DNA of 64,000 nt from an uncultured Verrucomicrobiota bacterium. Lineage in GTDB: Bacteria; Verrucomicrobiota; Verrucomicrobiia; Limisphaerales; UBA9464. This document shows positions 47,803-59,015 of the stretch, piece by piece. Every line of letters begins with the position of its first letter. Position 1 is the stretch's first letter. The stretch is from contig CAIMMI010000337.1 in NCBI GenBank assembly GCA_903842505.1, positions 27,413 through 91,412 on the forward strand. Reading direction: 5' to 3'. The notes beneath the pieces are model-generated. The model was not told the origin of the DNA and ran no database searches. It was given only the letters and a program-made list of their open reading frames with translations. Position numbers and translations under genes: made by a program.

Positions 47803-49677
47803 ATGAATGTTCCGCCCGACTTGCCTCCCCAGGGTCCGCCGCCCTTGCCGCCCTTGCCGACATCGCAGCGGTTGCCTCCGCCCTTGCCGTCGAGCGGGCC
47901 TGCGAAGCGCAAGTACTCGGTCGGGCGACGCATGGCCCGGTGGATGGTCTGGGGCGTTTTGGTCGGAGTCGTGCTCTACCGCGTGTTCGTGTTTCGGCCG
48001 GAGTCGCCCGTGCGACAGGCGAACGTGGGCGGCAATGGATGGCACGGTCAGGTCGGGGCCGGTGAGGATCGGCGTGGACGGGAACGTCGTGGGAATTGGC
48101 GTTCCGAGGGACGGAGTCGGAAGCCCCAGGCGGTCTTGCCGACCAACCTGTGGCGGATCGAACTGGAACTGACGTCGAAGGCGGAGACGGCGTTGCGGGG
48201 GCACCAGCAGCAGTTTCGTGGGCACGGCGAGTTGGAGGTGGTGGAGCGGCCCGAGGTGATGGTGACGGTCCGCGAAGGGGGGCAGGTCTATACGAACGTG
48301 GCCGCGCATCTGAAGGGGGCGGCGGGGAGCTTCCGGCCGTACGACGATACGCCGGCGTTCACCCTGAACTTTTCAAAGCACGTCAAGGGACAGCGCTTCC
48401 ACGGTTACTCGAAGATCTCGCTCAACAACTCGGTGCAGGATCCGACGCTGATCCACGAGATGCTGAGCCGGGAAATCTTCGTGGCGGCTGGGGTCCCGGC
48501 GCCCAGGGCCCATCACGGGACGGTCGTGGTGAACGGGCGGGACCTGGGGCTGTACGTCGTCGTGGAAGGTTGGGGAAAGCCATTCCTGAAGCAGCACTTC
48601 GACGACGTTTCGGGGAACCTTTACGACGGCGGGTTCGTGCAGGACATCGACGGCGAGTTGTCCGTGGTCTCCGGCGAGGAGAAGGAGATGCATCCGGGTC
48701 TCGAGCGGTTGCGGGCGGCGGTTCAGGATCCGGACCGGGCCGGTCGATGGAAGCGGATGTCGGAGGTGTTGGATGTCGATCGGTTCGTCACGCTGTTGGC
48801 GTTGGACACGATGCTGTGCAACTGGGACGGGTACGTGATGAACCGGAACAACTGGCGGGTTTTCCATGACCGGTCGAAGGACCGGATGGTGTTCATGCCG
48901 CACGGGCTGGATCAGTTGTTCGGGGTCGGGCGCCGGATGGGCGTCGACGCGTCGATCGAGCCGCAGTCGCGAGGCGTGGTGGCCCGGGCGCTGATGTCGA
49001 CTCCGGAGGCCCGGAAACTGTATCGGGAGAAGGTGGCTGAGTTGAACACGAACGTCTTCAATCCGGACCGGCTCGAGGCGCGGATCCGGGAGATCGACGC
49101 GACGATCCGACCGACGCTTGCGGCCTACCATCCTGGCTTGGCGAACGCGCATGATTCGCGGGTGGAGGATCTTCTTGAGCGGGTGAGGGCCCGCTCGTCG
49201 AGCATCACGCAGCAGTTGGCTCGGCCGAATTCGACGTTGAAGTTTGCTCAGGATGGAACGGCCCGACCGGGGGCGTGGCGGCCGTTGAACACCCAGGCCT
49301 TGGGTGCGGAGCTCGTGCGCCGGAGCACTCCGCAGGACGTGTTGGTGGTGCGGGTGCGGGACGTGGAAGGGGCCGGGTCATGGCGGGCACGGGTTCAACT
49401 GGGCGAGGGCGTGTATCGGTTGGAAGGTGCGGCGCGGGTGGCCGGCGCGTTGGGGAGCGGGTACGCCGGTCTGAGGGTGAGTGGGAGCCGGGTCGAGCTG
49501 AAGGAGGTGGGTGGCGGCGCCTGGGTGCACCTCGAGCACACATTCGAGTGTGAGGGACTGGTGACGGAGGTGGACCTCGTGGCAGACGCGGTGGGGTCGC
49601 AGTCCGAGGTTGAGTTTGATCTGGCATCGTTGCGCCTGGTGCGGATCCGCCCGGGGAATCCGGAAGTGGATCGGTAG
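47803..49677 (+). CDS. CotH kinase-like protein with Pro-rich N-terminus and single TM
   Basis: AHLKGAAGSFRPYDDTPAFTLNFSKHVKGQRFHGYSKISLNNSVQDPTLIHEMLSREIFVAAGVPAPRAHHGTVVVNGRDLGLYVVVEGWGKPFLKQHF, LCNWDGYVMNRNNWRV, FMPHGLDQLF; start inferred at 47803. Confidence 0.88.
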   Translation: MNVPPDLPPQGPPPLPPLPTSQRLPPPLPSSGPAKRKYSVGRRMARWMVWGVLVGVVLYRVFVFRPESPVRQANVGGNGWHGQVGAGEDRRGRERRGNWRSEGRSRKPQAVLPTNLWRIELELTSKAETALRGHQQQFRGHGELEVVERPEVMVTVREGGQVYTNVAAHLKGAAGSFRPYDDTPAFTLNFSKHVKGQRFHGYSKISLNNSVQDPTLIHEMLSREIFVAAGVPAPRAHHGTVVVNGRDLGLYVVVEGWGKPFLKQHFDDVSGNLYDGGFVQDIDGELSVVSGEEKEMHPGLERLRAAVQDPDRAGRWKRMSEVLDVDRFVTLLALDTMLCNWDGYVMNRNNWRVFHDRSKDRMVFMPHGLDQLFGVGRRMGVDASIEPQSRGVVARALMSTPEARKLYREKVAELNTNVFNPDRLEARIREIDATIRPTLAAYHPGLANAHDSRVEDLLERVRARSSSITQQLARPNSTLKFAQDGTARPGAWRPLNTQALGAELVRRSTPQDVLVVRVRDVEGAGSWRARVQLGEGVYRLEGAARVAGALGSGYAGLRVSGSRVELKEVGGGAWVHLEHTFECEGLVTEVDLVADAVGSQSEVEFDLASLRLVRIRPGNPEVDR

Positions 49678-50392
49678 GGAACTGGGTGCTGGCAGCTGGA
49701 AACTTCACACTTCGCAGCAGATCGCGACGTGACGCACGGGCGGAGCGGTTGCAGGATGAGCCCCATGTCAGGCAGGGTACGGGTCAAGATTTGCGGGCTG
49801 ACGCGGATGGAGGACGTGCGGGCCGCCGTGGACGCGGGAGCGGATGCGGTTGGGTTCGTATTCGTTCCGGGAACGCCTCGTGCGGTGACGATGGAAGTTG
49901 CGGCGTCGTTGCGTCGGGCGGTTCCTCCTTTTGTGAGTGCGGTGGGATTGTTCGTGAATGCCGATCCGGAGCTGGTGCGTGAAACGGTGCAGGCAGTGAG
50001 GCTCGATGTCGTCCAGTTGCACGGGGAAGAAACACCGGACGTCGCCTCGGCCTGTGGGAGATGGGCGCGGGTGATCAAGGCGTTCCGGGTCCGGGGGCCC
50101 GAGACCCTTCGGGAGATGCCCGCGTATGACGCGGTGGCGGATGCCTACCTGCTGGATGCCTACGTCGCGGGTGCGCACGGAGGCACGGGTGCGCGGTTTG
50201 ACTGGGATCTGGCGGTGGAGGCCAAGGCGCTGGGGAAACCCCTGATCCTCGCAGGCGGCCTGAAACCCGAGAACGCGGCCCAGGCGGTCGCGCGCGTCGG
50301 ACCGTTCGCGCTGGATGTATCCAGCGGCGTCGAATGGTCGCCGGGGATCAAGGACGCTGGCCTGATCGCCCGACTGTTGGATGCGGTGCGGA

Positions 50393-52198
<1,806 letters not shown>

Positions 52199-52327
52199 AT
52201 GGAGCCGCTTTTCTAGGGATGGTCGGCCGGGTGGGCAACCCCGGAAAAGGGTGGGATCAGGAGTTCCAAGTTTTCAGTTTCAAGTTTCAAGCGGGAGCCC
52301 GGTTCCCAGTCGCCAGATTCCTGAGCT

Positions 52328-52391
52328 TGTAGGCCGGGTGCCCTCGCCCGGCTTGGCTCGTGAACCGCCGCGTGGGGGCACGCAGCCTACA
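52328..52391. repeat. Intergenic palindromic repeat (GTAGGC...GCCTAC)
   Basis: TTGTAGGCCGGGTGCCC / GGGGGCACGCAGCCTACA imperfect arms. Confidence 0.75.
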
Positions 52392-52422
52392 GAAGGGCGT
52401 TGAAGCCGGTAGCCCCACCAGT

Positions 52423-52962
52423 TCACTTGTCGCGCACGACGACGATGTTCTTGGGGATCTCGATCCGGTCGAGGGCGATGGTGCCGCCCTTCCAGAAGTG
52501 GAGTTCCATGATGTAACCGGGTTCCTGCGCGGCGTTGCGGCGTTGCTCGGGCGTGCTGGATTTGTCCATCGCGAGGCGCCCGAGGTTGTGCCAGCCCTTG
52601 GGACAGGTATAGAGCTTCCAATCGCAGGGGCGTCCCTCCTTGCCCCAGGGCGATTTGGCCTCGCCGACGCCTGCGTGGACGATCAGCCGCTTGGGCTCGG
52701 TGCCCCCGAGCTGTGCGTAGTCCTTGAGGAACTCGGTGAACCGGGCCTCGGAACCTGCGAAGAAGTAGAAGTCCTCCGAGTTCACGAAGAACCCGTGGAC
52801 TCGGTTGGTGGTGTTGACGAGGCGTTCAAGTCCCGCAGGCCAGTTGGTCTGGGCGGCGAGGGGCTTGTCCGATGGATGATCGGCGCCGAGGGCATGGGCC
52901 TTCGGGGCGGAGATGAGGGAGAGGCCGAGCGCGGCGGCGAGGAATTGGAGGGGCAACGATTT
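52423..52962 (-). CDS. Exported protein of unknown function
   Basis: Signal peptide MKSLPLQFLAAALGLSLISAPKAHA. Confidence 0.6.
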   Translation of the reverse strand, partial: KSLPLQFLAAALGLSLISAPKAHALGADHPSDKPLAAQTNWPAGLERLVNTTNRVHGFFVNSEDFYFFAGSEARFTEFLKDYAQLGGTEPKRLIVHAGVGEAKSPWGKEGRPCDWKLYTCPKGWHNLGRLAMDKSSTPEQRRNAAQEPGYIMELHFWKGGTIALDRIEIPKNIVVVRDK

Positions 52963-53080
52963 CATACGCAGGGACGACACGGCGGGGCGGAGTTTCTTAG
53001 AGGGACATTGCGGATGAGAGCGGGGACTGGTTCACGCGGAGGGGAGGCGATCCGAAGGTGAGCGGGTGGCGGACTTTCGG

Positions 53081-53500
53081 TCAGGGCTGGATCAACCCGA
53101 CCCGGTTGGTGAAGAGGGGTTGCTTGAGCAGGTCGTTGGTTGCGGGTGGGAGTTGGAAGGGCCGAAAGGCGTCCTCCATACCCAGAGGAAGCTGGCGCCC
53201 CCACTGGAGGCGCCCCCACTGGGATCGGTCGTCGGTCAGGGGGAACCGCTTGGTGATGGGGGACTCTGAAGCGGGCATCCAGTAGCGACGTTCCCTCGGG
53301 CTGGAGAGGCCGGGTTCACTGACCAGGAAGAAGTCACCCGCAGCCGTGCTGCCCCGATACCAGACGACAGTGACCATCGAAAGGGCCTGGCCCCGCATCC
53401 AGGGGGCAACGAGTTCATCGCTCGTGACCCGTCGGTCCGCAGGGCGATGGGAAACGCAGCCGAGGCAAGCCAAGGCGAGGAACAGCGCAAGTCGGGCCAT
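53081..53500 (-). CDS. Small lipoprotein of unknown function
   Basis: MARLALFLALACLGC lipobox. Confidence 0.55.
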   Translation of the reverse strand: MARLALFLALACLGCVSHRPADRRVTSDELVAPWMRGQALSMVTVVWYRGSTAAGDFFLVSEPGLSSPRERRYWMPASESPITKRFPLTDDRSQWGRLQWGRQLPLGMEDAFRPFQLPPATNDLLKQPLFTNRVGLIQP

Positions 53501-53521
53501 GATGTCGAGGTGAGTGGGGTG

Positions 53522-53752
53522 GTAGCAGACGACGTGAGGAGGCTGGTCCAGGAGTTCTGGAAACTGGCTACTGGGAACTTTCTCAAGGGCCAGCCTCGTT
53601 ACCTCGGCTGCTACGGGTGCGGGGGTAGCAGACGACGTGAGGAGGCTGGTCCGGGAGTTCCCAGTTTCCAGATCCCAGTCCCCAGTTCTGGAAACTGGAA
53701 ACTGGCGACTGGGAACTTTCTCAAGGGCCAGCCTCGTTACCTCGGCTGCTAC
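53522..53752. repeat. Two adjacent copies of an intergenic inverted-repeat element (53522-53614 and 53625-53752)
   Basis: Both begin GTAGCAGACGACGTGAGGAGGCTGGTCC and end ACTGGGAACTTTCTCAAGGGCCAGCCTCGTTACCTCGGCTGCTAC; the ends are imperfect reverse complements. Confidence 0.92.
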
Positions 53753-53761
53753 GGGTTCAGG

Positions 53762-54901
53762 TTACGGGCCGAAGCAATAGACGGAGCCGTCGTCGCTGCC
53801 GATGAGGAGGCGGTTTTCGACGATGGCCGGGGAGCTCTGGATGGGTTGGCCGATCTCGTATTTCCAGAGTTCGGAACCGTCGGCCAGGGAGACCGCGTAG
53901 AGACGGCCGTCATCGGACCCGAAGAAGACCTTGCCGTCGGCGACGACGGGGGAGCTTTCGACCTTGCCTCGGGTGGGGAAGGTCCAGACGGGTTTGCCGT
54001 CGGCGCGCTGGACGCAGTGGAGACGCTTGTCGCGTCCGCCGAACAGGACGCGGTCGGCGGTGATGGCGGGCGAGGTGGCGTAGGGGAAGGCGCGGTCGCG
54101 GTAACGCCAGAGGACCTTGCCTTCGGCGAGGTCGATGCAGAGGAACTCGTTCTCGTAATGGCCGACGTAGGCCTTGCCGTCGGCGAGTGCTGCGGAGCCG
54201 ATGATGGGGGCGCCGGCCTCGATCTCGCGGGCCTTGGTGCCGTCCTTCAGGTTGAGGACGTGGACGATGGTGTCGCACCCGCCGAAGACGGTTTTGCCAT
54301 GGGCGATGGCGGGGGAGCCGTTGATGTAGTTGCCGGTTTCGTAGACCCAATTGGTGCGGCCGGTATCGGCGTTGAGGGAGTAGAGCTTGAAGTCGTAGGA
54401 ACCGACGAGGATGGCGGTGGGTTGGCCGGGTCCGGGGGAGTACCAGGAGGCGCTGCTCTTGATCTTCTCGTCGAAACCCTGAGACCAGACCTGGGCGCCG
54501 GAGTCGGCGTTGAGGGCGTAGAAGTTCGTGTTGACGTCGCCGATGTAGACGCGGCCGTTGAGGACGAGTGGGGAGGCCTCGATGGGGCCGCTGGCGTGGA
54601 AGGCCCAACGTCTGGTGCCGTCCTTGAGGTTCAGGCAATAGACGTTGGAATCGCCGGAGCCGACGAAGACCCGGTCGCCGACGATGGCGGGCGAGGAGAG
54701 GACGGGGCCGCCGGACTTGAACGTCCACTGGAGCTTGAGGGGAGCCTGGATCCGGGCGGAGGAGACGCCGGTGAGGGCGGGGTCGCCGCGGAACATGGGC
54801 CAGTCGGGGCCGGCGTGGACCGGGAGCAGGCTGGTGCCGACGAGGGTGGCGGCGGCGACGACGGCTTGGGGAACCGGGAGGTGGCGCAGGAATGGGTTCA
54901 T
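53762..54901 (-). CDS. PQQ-binding-like beta-propeller repeat protein
   Basis: WPMFRGDPALTGVSSARI...repeated SSPAIVGDRVFVGSGDSNVYCLNLKDGTRRWAF units. Confidence 0.9.
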   Translation of the reverse strand: MNPFLRHLPVPQAVVAAATLVGTSLLPVHAGPDWPMFRGDPALTGVSSARIQAPLKLQWTFKSGGPVLSSPAIVGDRVFVGSGDSNVYCLNLKDGTRRWAFHASGPIEASPLVLNGRVYIGDVNTNFYALNADSGAQVWSQGFDEKIKSSASWYSPGPGQPTAILVGSYDFKLYSLNADTGRTNWVYETGNYINGSPAIAHGKTVFGGCDTIVHVLNLKDGTKAREIEAGAPIIGSAALADGKAYVGHYENEFLCIDLAEGKVLWRYRDRAFPYATSPAITADRVLFGGRDKRLHCVQRADGKPVWTFPTRGKVESSPVVADGKVFFGSDDGRLYAVSLADGSELWKYEIGQPIQSSPAIVENRLLIGSDDGSVYCFGP

Positions 54902-54924
54902 GGCGCGTGGGGCGTGTTCAGGGA

Positions 54925-57900
54925 TCAGTCGTTGAACAGGAACTGGAAGTCCTCGAGCGAGAGATTATTCGCGAAGGATTCCTCGCCGAGGACGTCATCG
55001 GCCAGTGCCTTCTTGGTCTTCTGGAGGGCTCGGATCTTCTCTTCGAGCGAGTCCTTGATGAGGAGACGGTAGGCGATGACCTTCTGGGTCTGGCCGATGC
55101 GATGGGATCGGTCGATGGCCTGGGCTTCGACGGCGGGGTTCCACCAGGGGTCGAAGAGCACGACGTAGGAAGCGGCGGTAAGGTTGAGGCCGAATCCGCC
55201 GGCCTTGAGCGAGATGAGGAAGACGGCGTTGCCTTCAGCGGCCTGGAATTCCCGGACGAGGGCGCCGCGGTCCTCGGTCTCGCCGGCGAGGAAGAACGTG
55301 TTCCATTGGCGGGCGTGCATCTCGGACTGGAGGAGTTCGAGGAGCGAGACGAACTGCGAGAAGACGAGGACCTTCTGGCCCTCCTCCATGAGGGGTTCGA
55401 GCTGTTCGATGAGGGCCTCGACCTTGGCGCTGGGAGCGGTGGAATCGGGCTGGATGAGTTTTGGGTGACAGCAGATCTGGCGGAGGCGGAGCAGTGACGT
55501 GAGGAGGTTGAAGCGTTCCTGCTGGAGTTGCTTGGCGCTGCCGACGCGGAGGAGGAGTTGCTGGGCGCGCTTGAGTTCGGCGCGGTAGAGGCTGAGTTGA
55601 TCGCCTTCGAGTTCGCAGAAGAGGTCTTCCTCGATGCGGTCTGGAAGGTCGCGGGCGACCTGGGATTTCGTGCGTCGGAGGAGGAAGGGTCGGATCCGGG
55701 CGCTGAGACGGCGTCGGGCGAGGGGATCCTGGGCGGAGTCGAACTGCTTCTGGAAGCCATTGCGGGTGCCGAGAAGGCCGGGCATGGCGAAGGACATGAG
55801 GCTCCAGAGGTCGAGGAGACGGTTCTCGATGGGGGTGCCGCTGAGGACGAGTCGGTGGTCGGCGCGGAGCGTCTTGGCGATGAGGGCGGTGACGGACGAG
55901 GGGTTCTTGATGTACTGCCCTTCGTCGAGCACGACCGCGAGGAACTGGTGTTCGGCGAGGGTCTCGCCGATGCCTCGGAGTTGGTTGTAGTTGAGGATGT
56001 GGATGTCGGCTTCGGCGAGCCGACCGGGCATGTGGTCGAGTTCGGTGCCACGCCAGGCGCGGGTGCGGAGATGGGGCGTGAAGCGTTCGGCCTCGGCGCG
56101 CCAGTTGTCGCAGACCGACTTCGGGCAGACGACCAGGATGGGGGCGGCGGCATTGGATTTGGTCTTCCGGGCCTTGGCGCCGGGTGTGGCGCGGGTGGCG
56201 ATGCGGCCGGCGACGGTTTCGTCGCGGAGCCAGGCGATCCAGGTCAGCGTCTGGAGGGTTTTGCCGAGGCCCATGTCGTCGGCCAGGACGCCGCCAAATC
56301 CATTGGTGGCGAGGTAAGCGAGGTAGTGGAAGCCCTCGAGCTGGTAGGGGCGGAGTTCGGCGTGGACCGAGGCGGGCTGGGCCGGATGGACGCGCGTGCG
56401 GATTTCCTGCGTGCGGATCCGGATGCGGAGGAGGGTTTCCTCCGGGAGGAGGCCAGCGGCGGCCTCGGGATCGATCTGGAGGACGTGGAGGCGCTGGGAT
56501 TCGGCAGAGATTTCGTGCGGGCTCAGGCCCAGGCGGGCGAGTTGTTCGTCCTCGGCGGCGGTGAGTTGGAAGTCGAGCCGGCGCCAGCCCTTGTTGGTGA
56601 GGCGGACCCATCGGCCACGGGCGTCGAGCAGCAGCTTGAGTTCCTCCTTGGTGAGCGAGGTGTCGTTCACGTCGAGGACCACGCGCAGGTCGAACCAGTC
56701 GATGGAATCCCCCTCGGAAACGGCGAGGCGCACGCGGCCGCTGACCTCGGCGTTGAGGAAGGAGCCCAGTTCACCGCGCAGTTCGATCGACAGGTCCTTG
56801 GGCAGGGACTGGAGCCAGGGAACGAACTTTTCGGGGAACATCCGGGTGACGCGCAGCGTCCAGGCATGGCGGGCGAAGTCCCATCGAAAGCCGCCGGACT
56901 CGATGTGGGCAGCGATGCCGGCGAGGCCGGTGCGATCCACGGAGACGATCTGGTCGCCGCCGGGTGCGGTGGTGGACTCGACGGGTTTGGCGCCGGGGGG
57001 TTCCTGCCATTGGGAACCGTTCCAACGTTCGACGAGGGTGGCGTCGGCCGAGATCCCGAGGACCTCCATCGTGCAGTGCTCGGCGTCGGATCCGTGGGTC
57101 AACTGGCGGAGATCGAGGCGGAGGAGGGGCTTGAGCGGGATGAGTCGGACGCGATCGACGAGGCGCGGGGGGAGGTCGAGGCCGAGGTTGCGGAGGAATC
57201 GGACGCCGCCGCGGGATTCGACGGCCGCTGCGGGGACGGTGGTTTCGGTGTTGAGGGCGAGGAGACGGTCATCGACGGGCGGGCCGGCGAAGATGGCTTC
57301 GGAGGCGAGGAAGAGGGTGGGTTCGCCCGGGAACGTGGCGTGGATGGCGGGAGCGGGCGTGCCATCGGGTTGGACAAGCCGGAGGCGGTAGTCGCCCTGG
57401 ATTTCGTCGGGAGGGATCAGTTGCCAGCGAAGGGGGGCGAGGGGACGTGCGAGGGGTTCGCCCTCGGCGTTGACGAGGCGGTTGGCAAGGCCGGTTTGGC
57501 GGAGGAGGAAGGCGAGGGTACGGCGGGAGTTGGGTTCTGCGGCGTTGAGCGCGGGCTTCTTGTAGCCGTTGACGACGAGGCATTGCTGGAACGCGTGCCA
57601 GAGGAGGGTGCCTTCGGGGGCGACCAGACCGCGTCCGATGTGGGTCTGGCTGAAGCGCTCGAATTGGTGGGCTTTCATCACCTCGAATTCCTCGGTGGGA
57701 TTGCGTCGCCATTCGAGGATGGCCTCCGCCTCGGAGAAGCGGATGCGGAGATCGGTGGCCCCGGGGGTGGCGGCTTCCTCGGTGGGAGGGGCACCCCAGG
57801 TGGCGAGGACCTGACGCCAGTGCTCGATCTCCTGCTGGCGACGTTCGTGGGCGAGACGGCGCCGGAGCGGTTCGAGATCGGAGATCGGTTTGAGGAAAGC

Positions 57901-58710
57901 CGGGATTCCCGGGCCCTTTTCCTCGGCGTGGAGCGCGACGTAGAGCCAGAAGTCGTATTCGTCGGTGGGCAGTGAGCGCCAGAGTTGGACGCCGTCGAAG
58001 TTGCCGGTGTTGCCGCTGGGCTTGGACAGGCCGAGACGCTCGAGTTCGAGTTTGGGGATGGCCGGGCGGCGACCGAATCGACGGTAGAGATCGGAGATCT
58101 GGCTGAGGAGCGCGCGGTGGGTGTCGGTCAGGGTGATTTGCCGGCCGATCAGGCGTTCTTCGAGTGGGCCAGGCTTCGCAGGGAGTGCCGTGGAAACCGG
58201 ACTTGTGGGGACGGCGGCGGGCGCAGGGTTGCGTCCGGGAGTGGTGGACGGGGTTGGGGTTCCAGACGCAGTGGACCTCGAGGACGCCGGGACCGCCGTG
58301 GCTTCGGCCGCGGTCGCCGTCTTCCGGGTGGAAACCTTGCGGGCCGCCGGCTTCGGTGTGTTCCCGGCAATCAACTGGTGGCGCGTCAGCAGGTGTCGGG
58401 TCAGGGCGTAGGTGTGCTCGCACTGCGGACCGGTCGGACAGGTGCAGTCGGGACGCCAGCGGGCGGAGGTGGAATCAAATCGAAGGGCAACCTCACACGG
58501 ACGGAGGCCGGTGACGCTGCCGGCATAGGACGAATGGGCGTCGAGACACCGGATGTTCTGGATGATTCCGCGACGGAAGGCTTCGTCACCCTTCTCGCGG
58601 ACCGTCGGTGCAAAGGTGCTGAGGGACTCTTCTGCAGCCACCGCGTCCGCCAAGGTGAAATCTCGCCAATCCATGAACCGGGACAGTAATGCCGGTTCCC
58701 GTGTGGACAA
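54925..58710 (-). CDS. SNF2-family DEAD/DEAH helicase with N-terminal SWIM zinc finger
   Basis: CTCPTGPQCEHTYAL (SWIM); GGVLADDMGLGKTLQTL; LDEGQYIKNP; DPWWNPAVEAQAIDRSHRIGQTQKV. Alternative start M58674. Confidence 0.93.
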   Translation of the reverse strand: MSTREPALLSRFMDWRDFTLADAVAAEESLSTFAPTVREKGDEAFRRGIIQNIRCLDAHSSYAGSVTGLRPCEVALRFDSTSARWRPDCTCPTGPQCEHTYALTRHLLTRHQLIAGNTPKPAARKVSTRKTATAAEATAVPASSRSTASGTPTPSTTPGRNPAPAAVPTSPVSTALPAKPGPLEERLIGRQITLTDTHRALLSQISDLYRRFGRRPAIPKLELERLGLSKPSGNTGNFDGVQLWRSLPTDEYDFWLYVALHAEEKGPGIPAFLKPISDLEPLRRRLAHERRQQEIEHWRQVLATWGAPPTEEAATPGATDLRIRFSEAEAILEWRRNPTEEFEVMKAHQFERFSQTHIGRGLVAPEGTLLWHAFQQCLVVNGYKKPALNAAEPNSRRTLAFLLRQTGLANRLVNAEGEPLARPLAPLRWQLIPPDEIQGDYRLRLVQPDGTPAPAIHATFPGEPTLFLASEAIFAGPPVDDRLLALNTETTVPAAAVESRGGVRFLRNLGLDLPPRLVDRVRLIPLKPLLRLDLRQLTHGSDAEHCTMEVLGISADATLVERWNGSQWQEPPGAKPVESTTAPGGDQIVSVDRTGLAGIAAHIESGGFRWDFARHAWTLRVTRMFPEKFVPWLQSLPKDLSIELRGELGSFLNAEVSGRVRLAVSEGDSIDWFDLRVVLDVNDTSLTKEELKLLLDARGRWVRLTNKGWRRLDFQLTAAEDEQLARLGLSPHEISAESQRLHVLQIDPEAAAGLLPEETLLRIRIRTQEIRTRVHPAQPASVHAELRPYQLEGFHYLAYLATNGFGGVLADDMGLGKTLQTLTWIAWLRDETVAGRIATRATPGAKARKTKSNAAAPILVVCPKSVCDNWRAEAERFTPHLRTRAWRGTELDHMPGRLAEADIHILNYNQLRGIGETLAEHQFLAVVLDEGQYIKNPSSVTALIAKTLRADHRLVLSGTPIENRLLDLWSLMSFAMPGLLGTRNGFQKQFDSAQDPLARRRLSARIRPFLLRRTKSQVARDLPDRIEEDLFCELEGDQLSLYRAELKRAQQLLLRVGSAKQLQQERFNLLTSLLRLRQICCHPKLIQPDSTAPSAKVEALIEQLEPLMEEGQKVLVFSQFVSLLELLQSEMHARQWNTFFLAGETEDRGALVREFQAAEGNAVFLISLKAGGFGLNLTAASYVVLFDPWWNPAVEAQAIDRSHRIGQTQKVIAYRLLIKDSLEEKIRALQKTKKALADDVLGEESFANNLSLEDFQFLFND

Positions 58711-58925
58711 GGGATGGGTGGGAAAGATTTGCCCAGCGGAGGCGGGACGACATCGGAAGGGGGATTACAACGGAAGGGCGGAGAAGCCGAGAGGGAGAAG
58801 GAGAGGTTCGTGGGTGGAGGGGGGTGGTGGGTGGGAATCGAGGCTGGGCGCGGGCAGGAACGGGCGACTGGTGAGCGGTGGAATGGGTGTCCTCCGACGC
58901 CAGCGAGTGCCCACGGCGTGGTCAC

Positions 58926-58957
58926 GGGGCAGGGCCTGCCAAAAGCACGCCCTGCCC
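58926..58957 (-). terminator. Perfect hairpin downstream of the giant Ig-repeat gene
   Basis: GGGCAGGGC (58927-58935) / GCCCTGCCC (58949-58957); no strong T-tract, so may be a repeat rather than a terminator. Confidence 0.4.
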
Positions 58958-59015
58958 GCTCTGCTTCTCCGCTTCCCGGATGCAGTGGGAACCCCTGATG
59001 TCGTCCGATTTTCGA

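Noticed and set aside
53447-55072. 541-aa plus-strand ORF
   Set aside because: Antisense to the PQQ-propeller protein and running through the tandem palindromic elements; no domain.
55528-57975. 815-aa plus-strand ORF
   Set aside because: Antisense to the SNF2 helicase; acidic/Gly-rich shadow translation.
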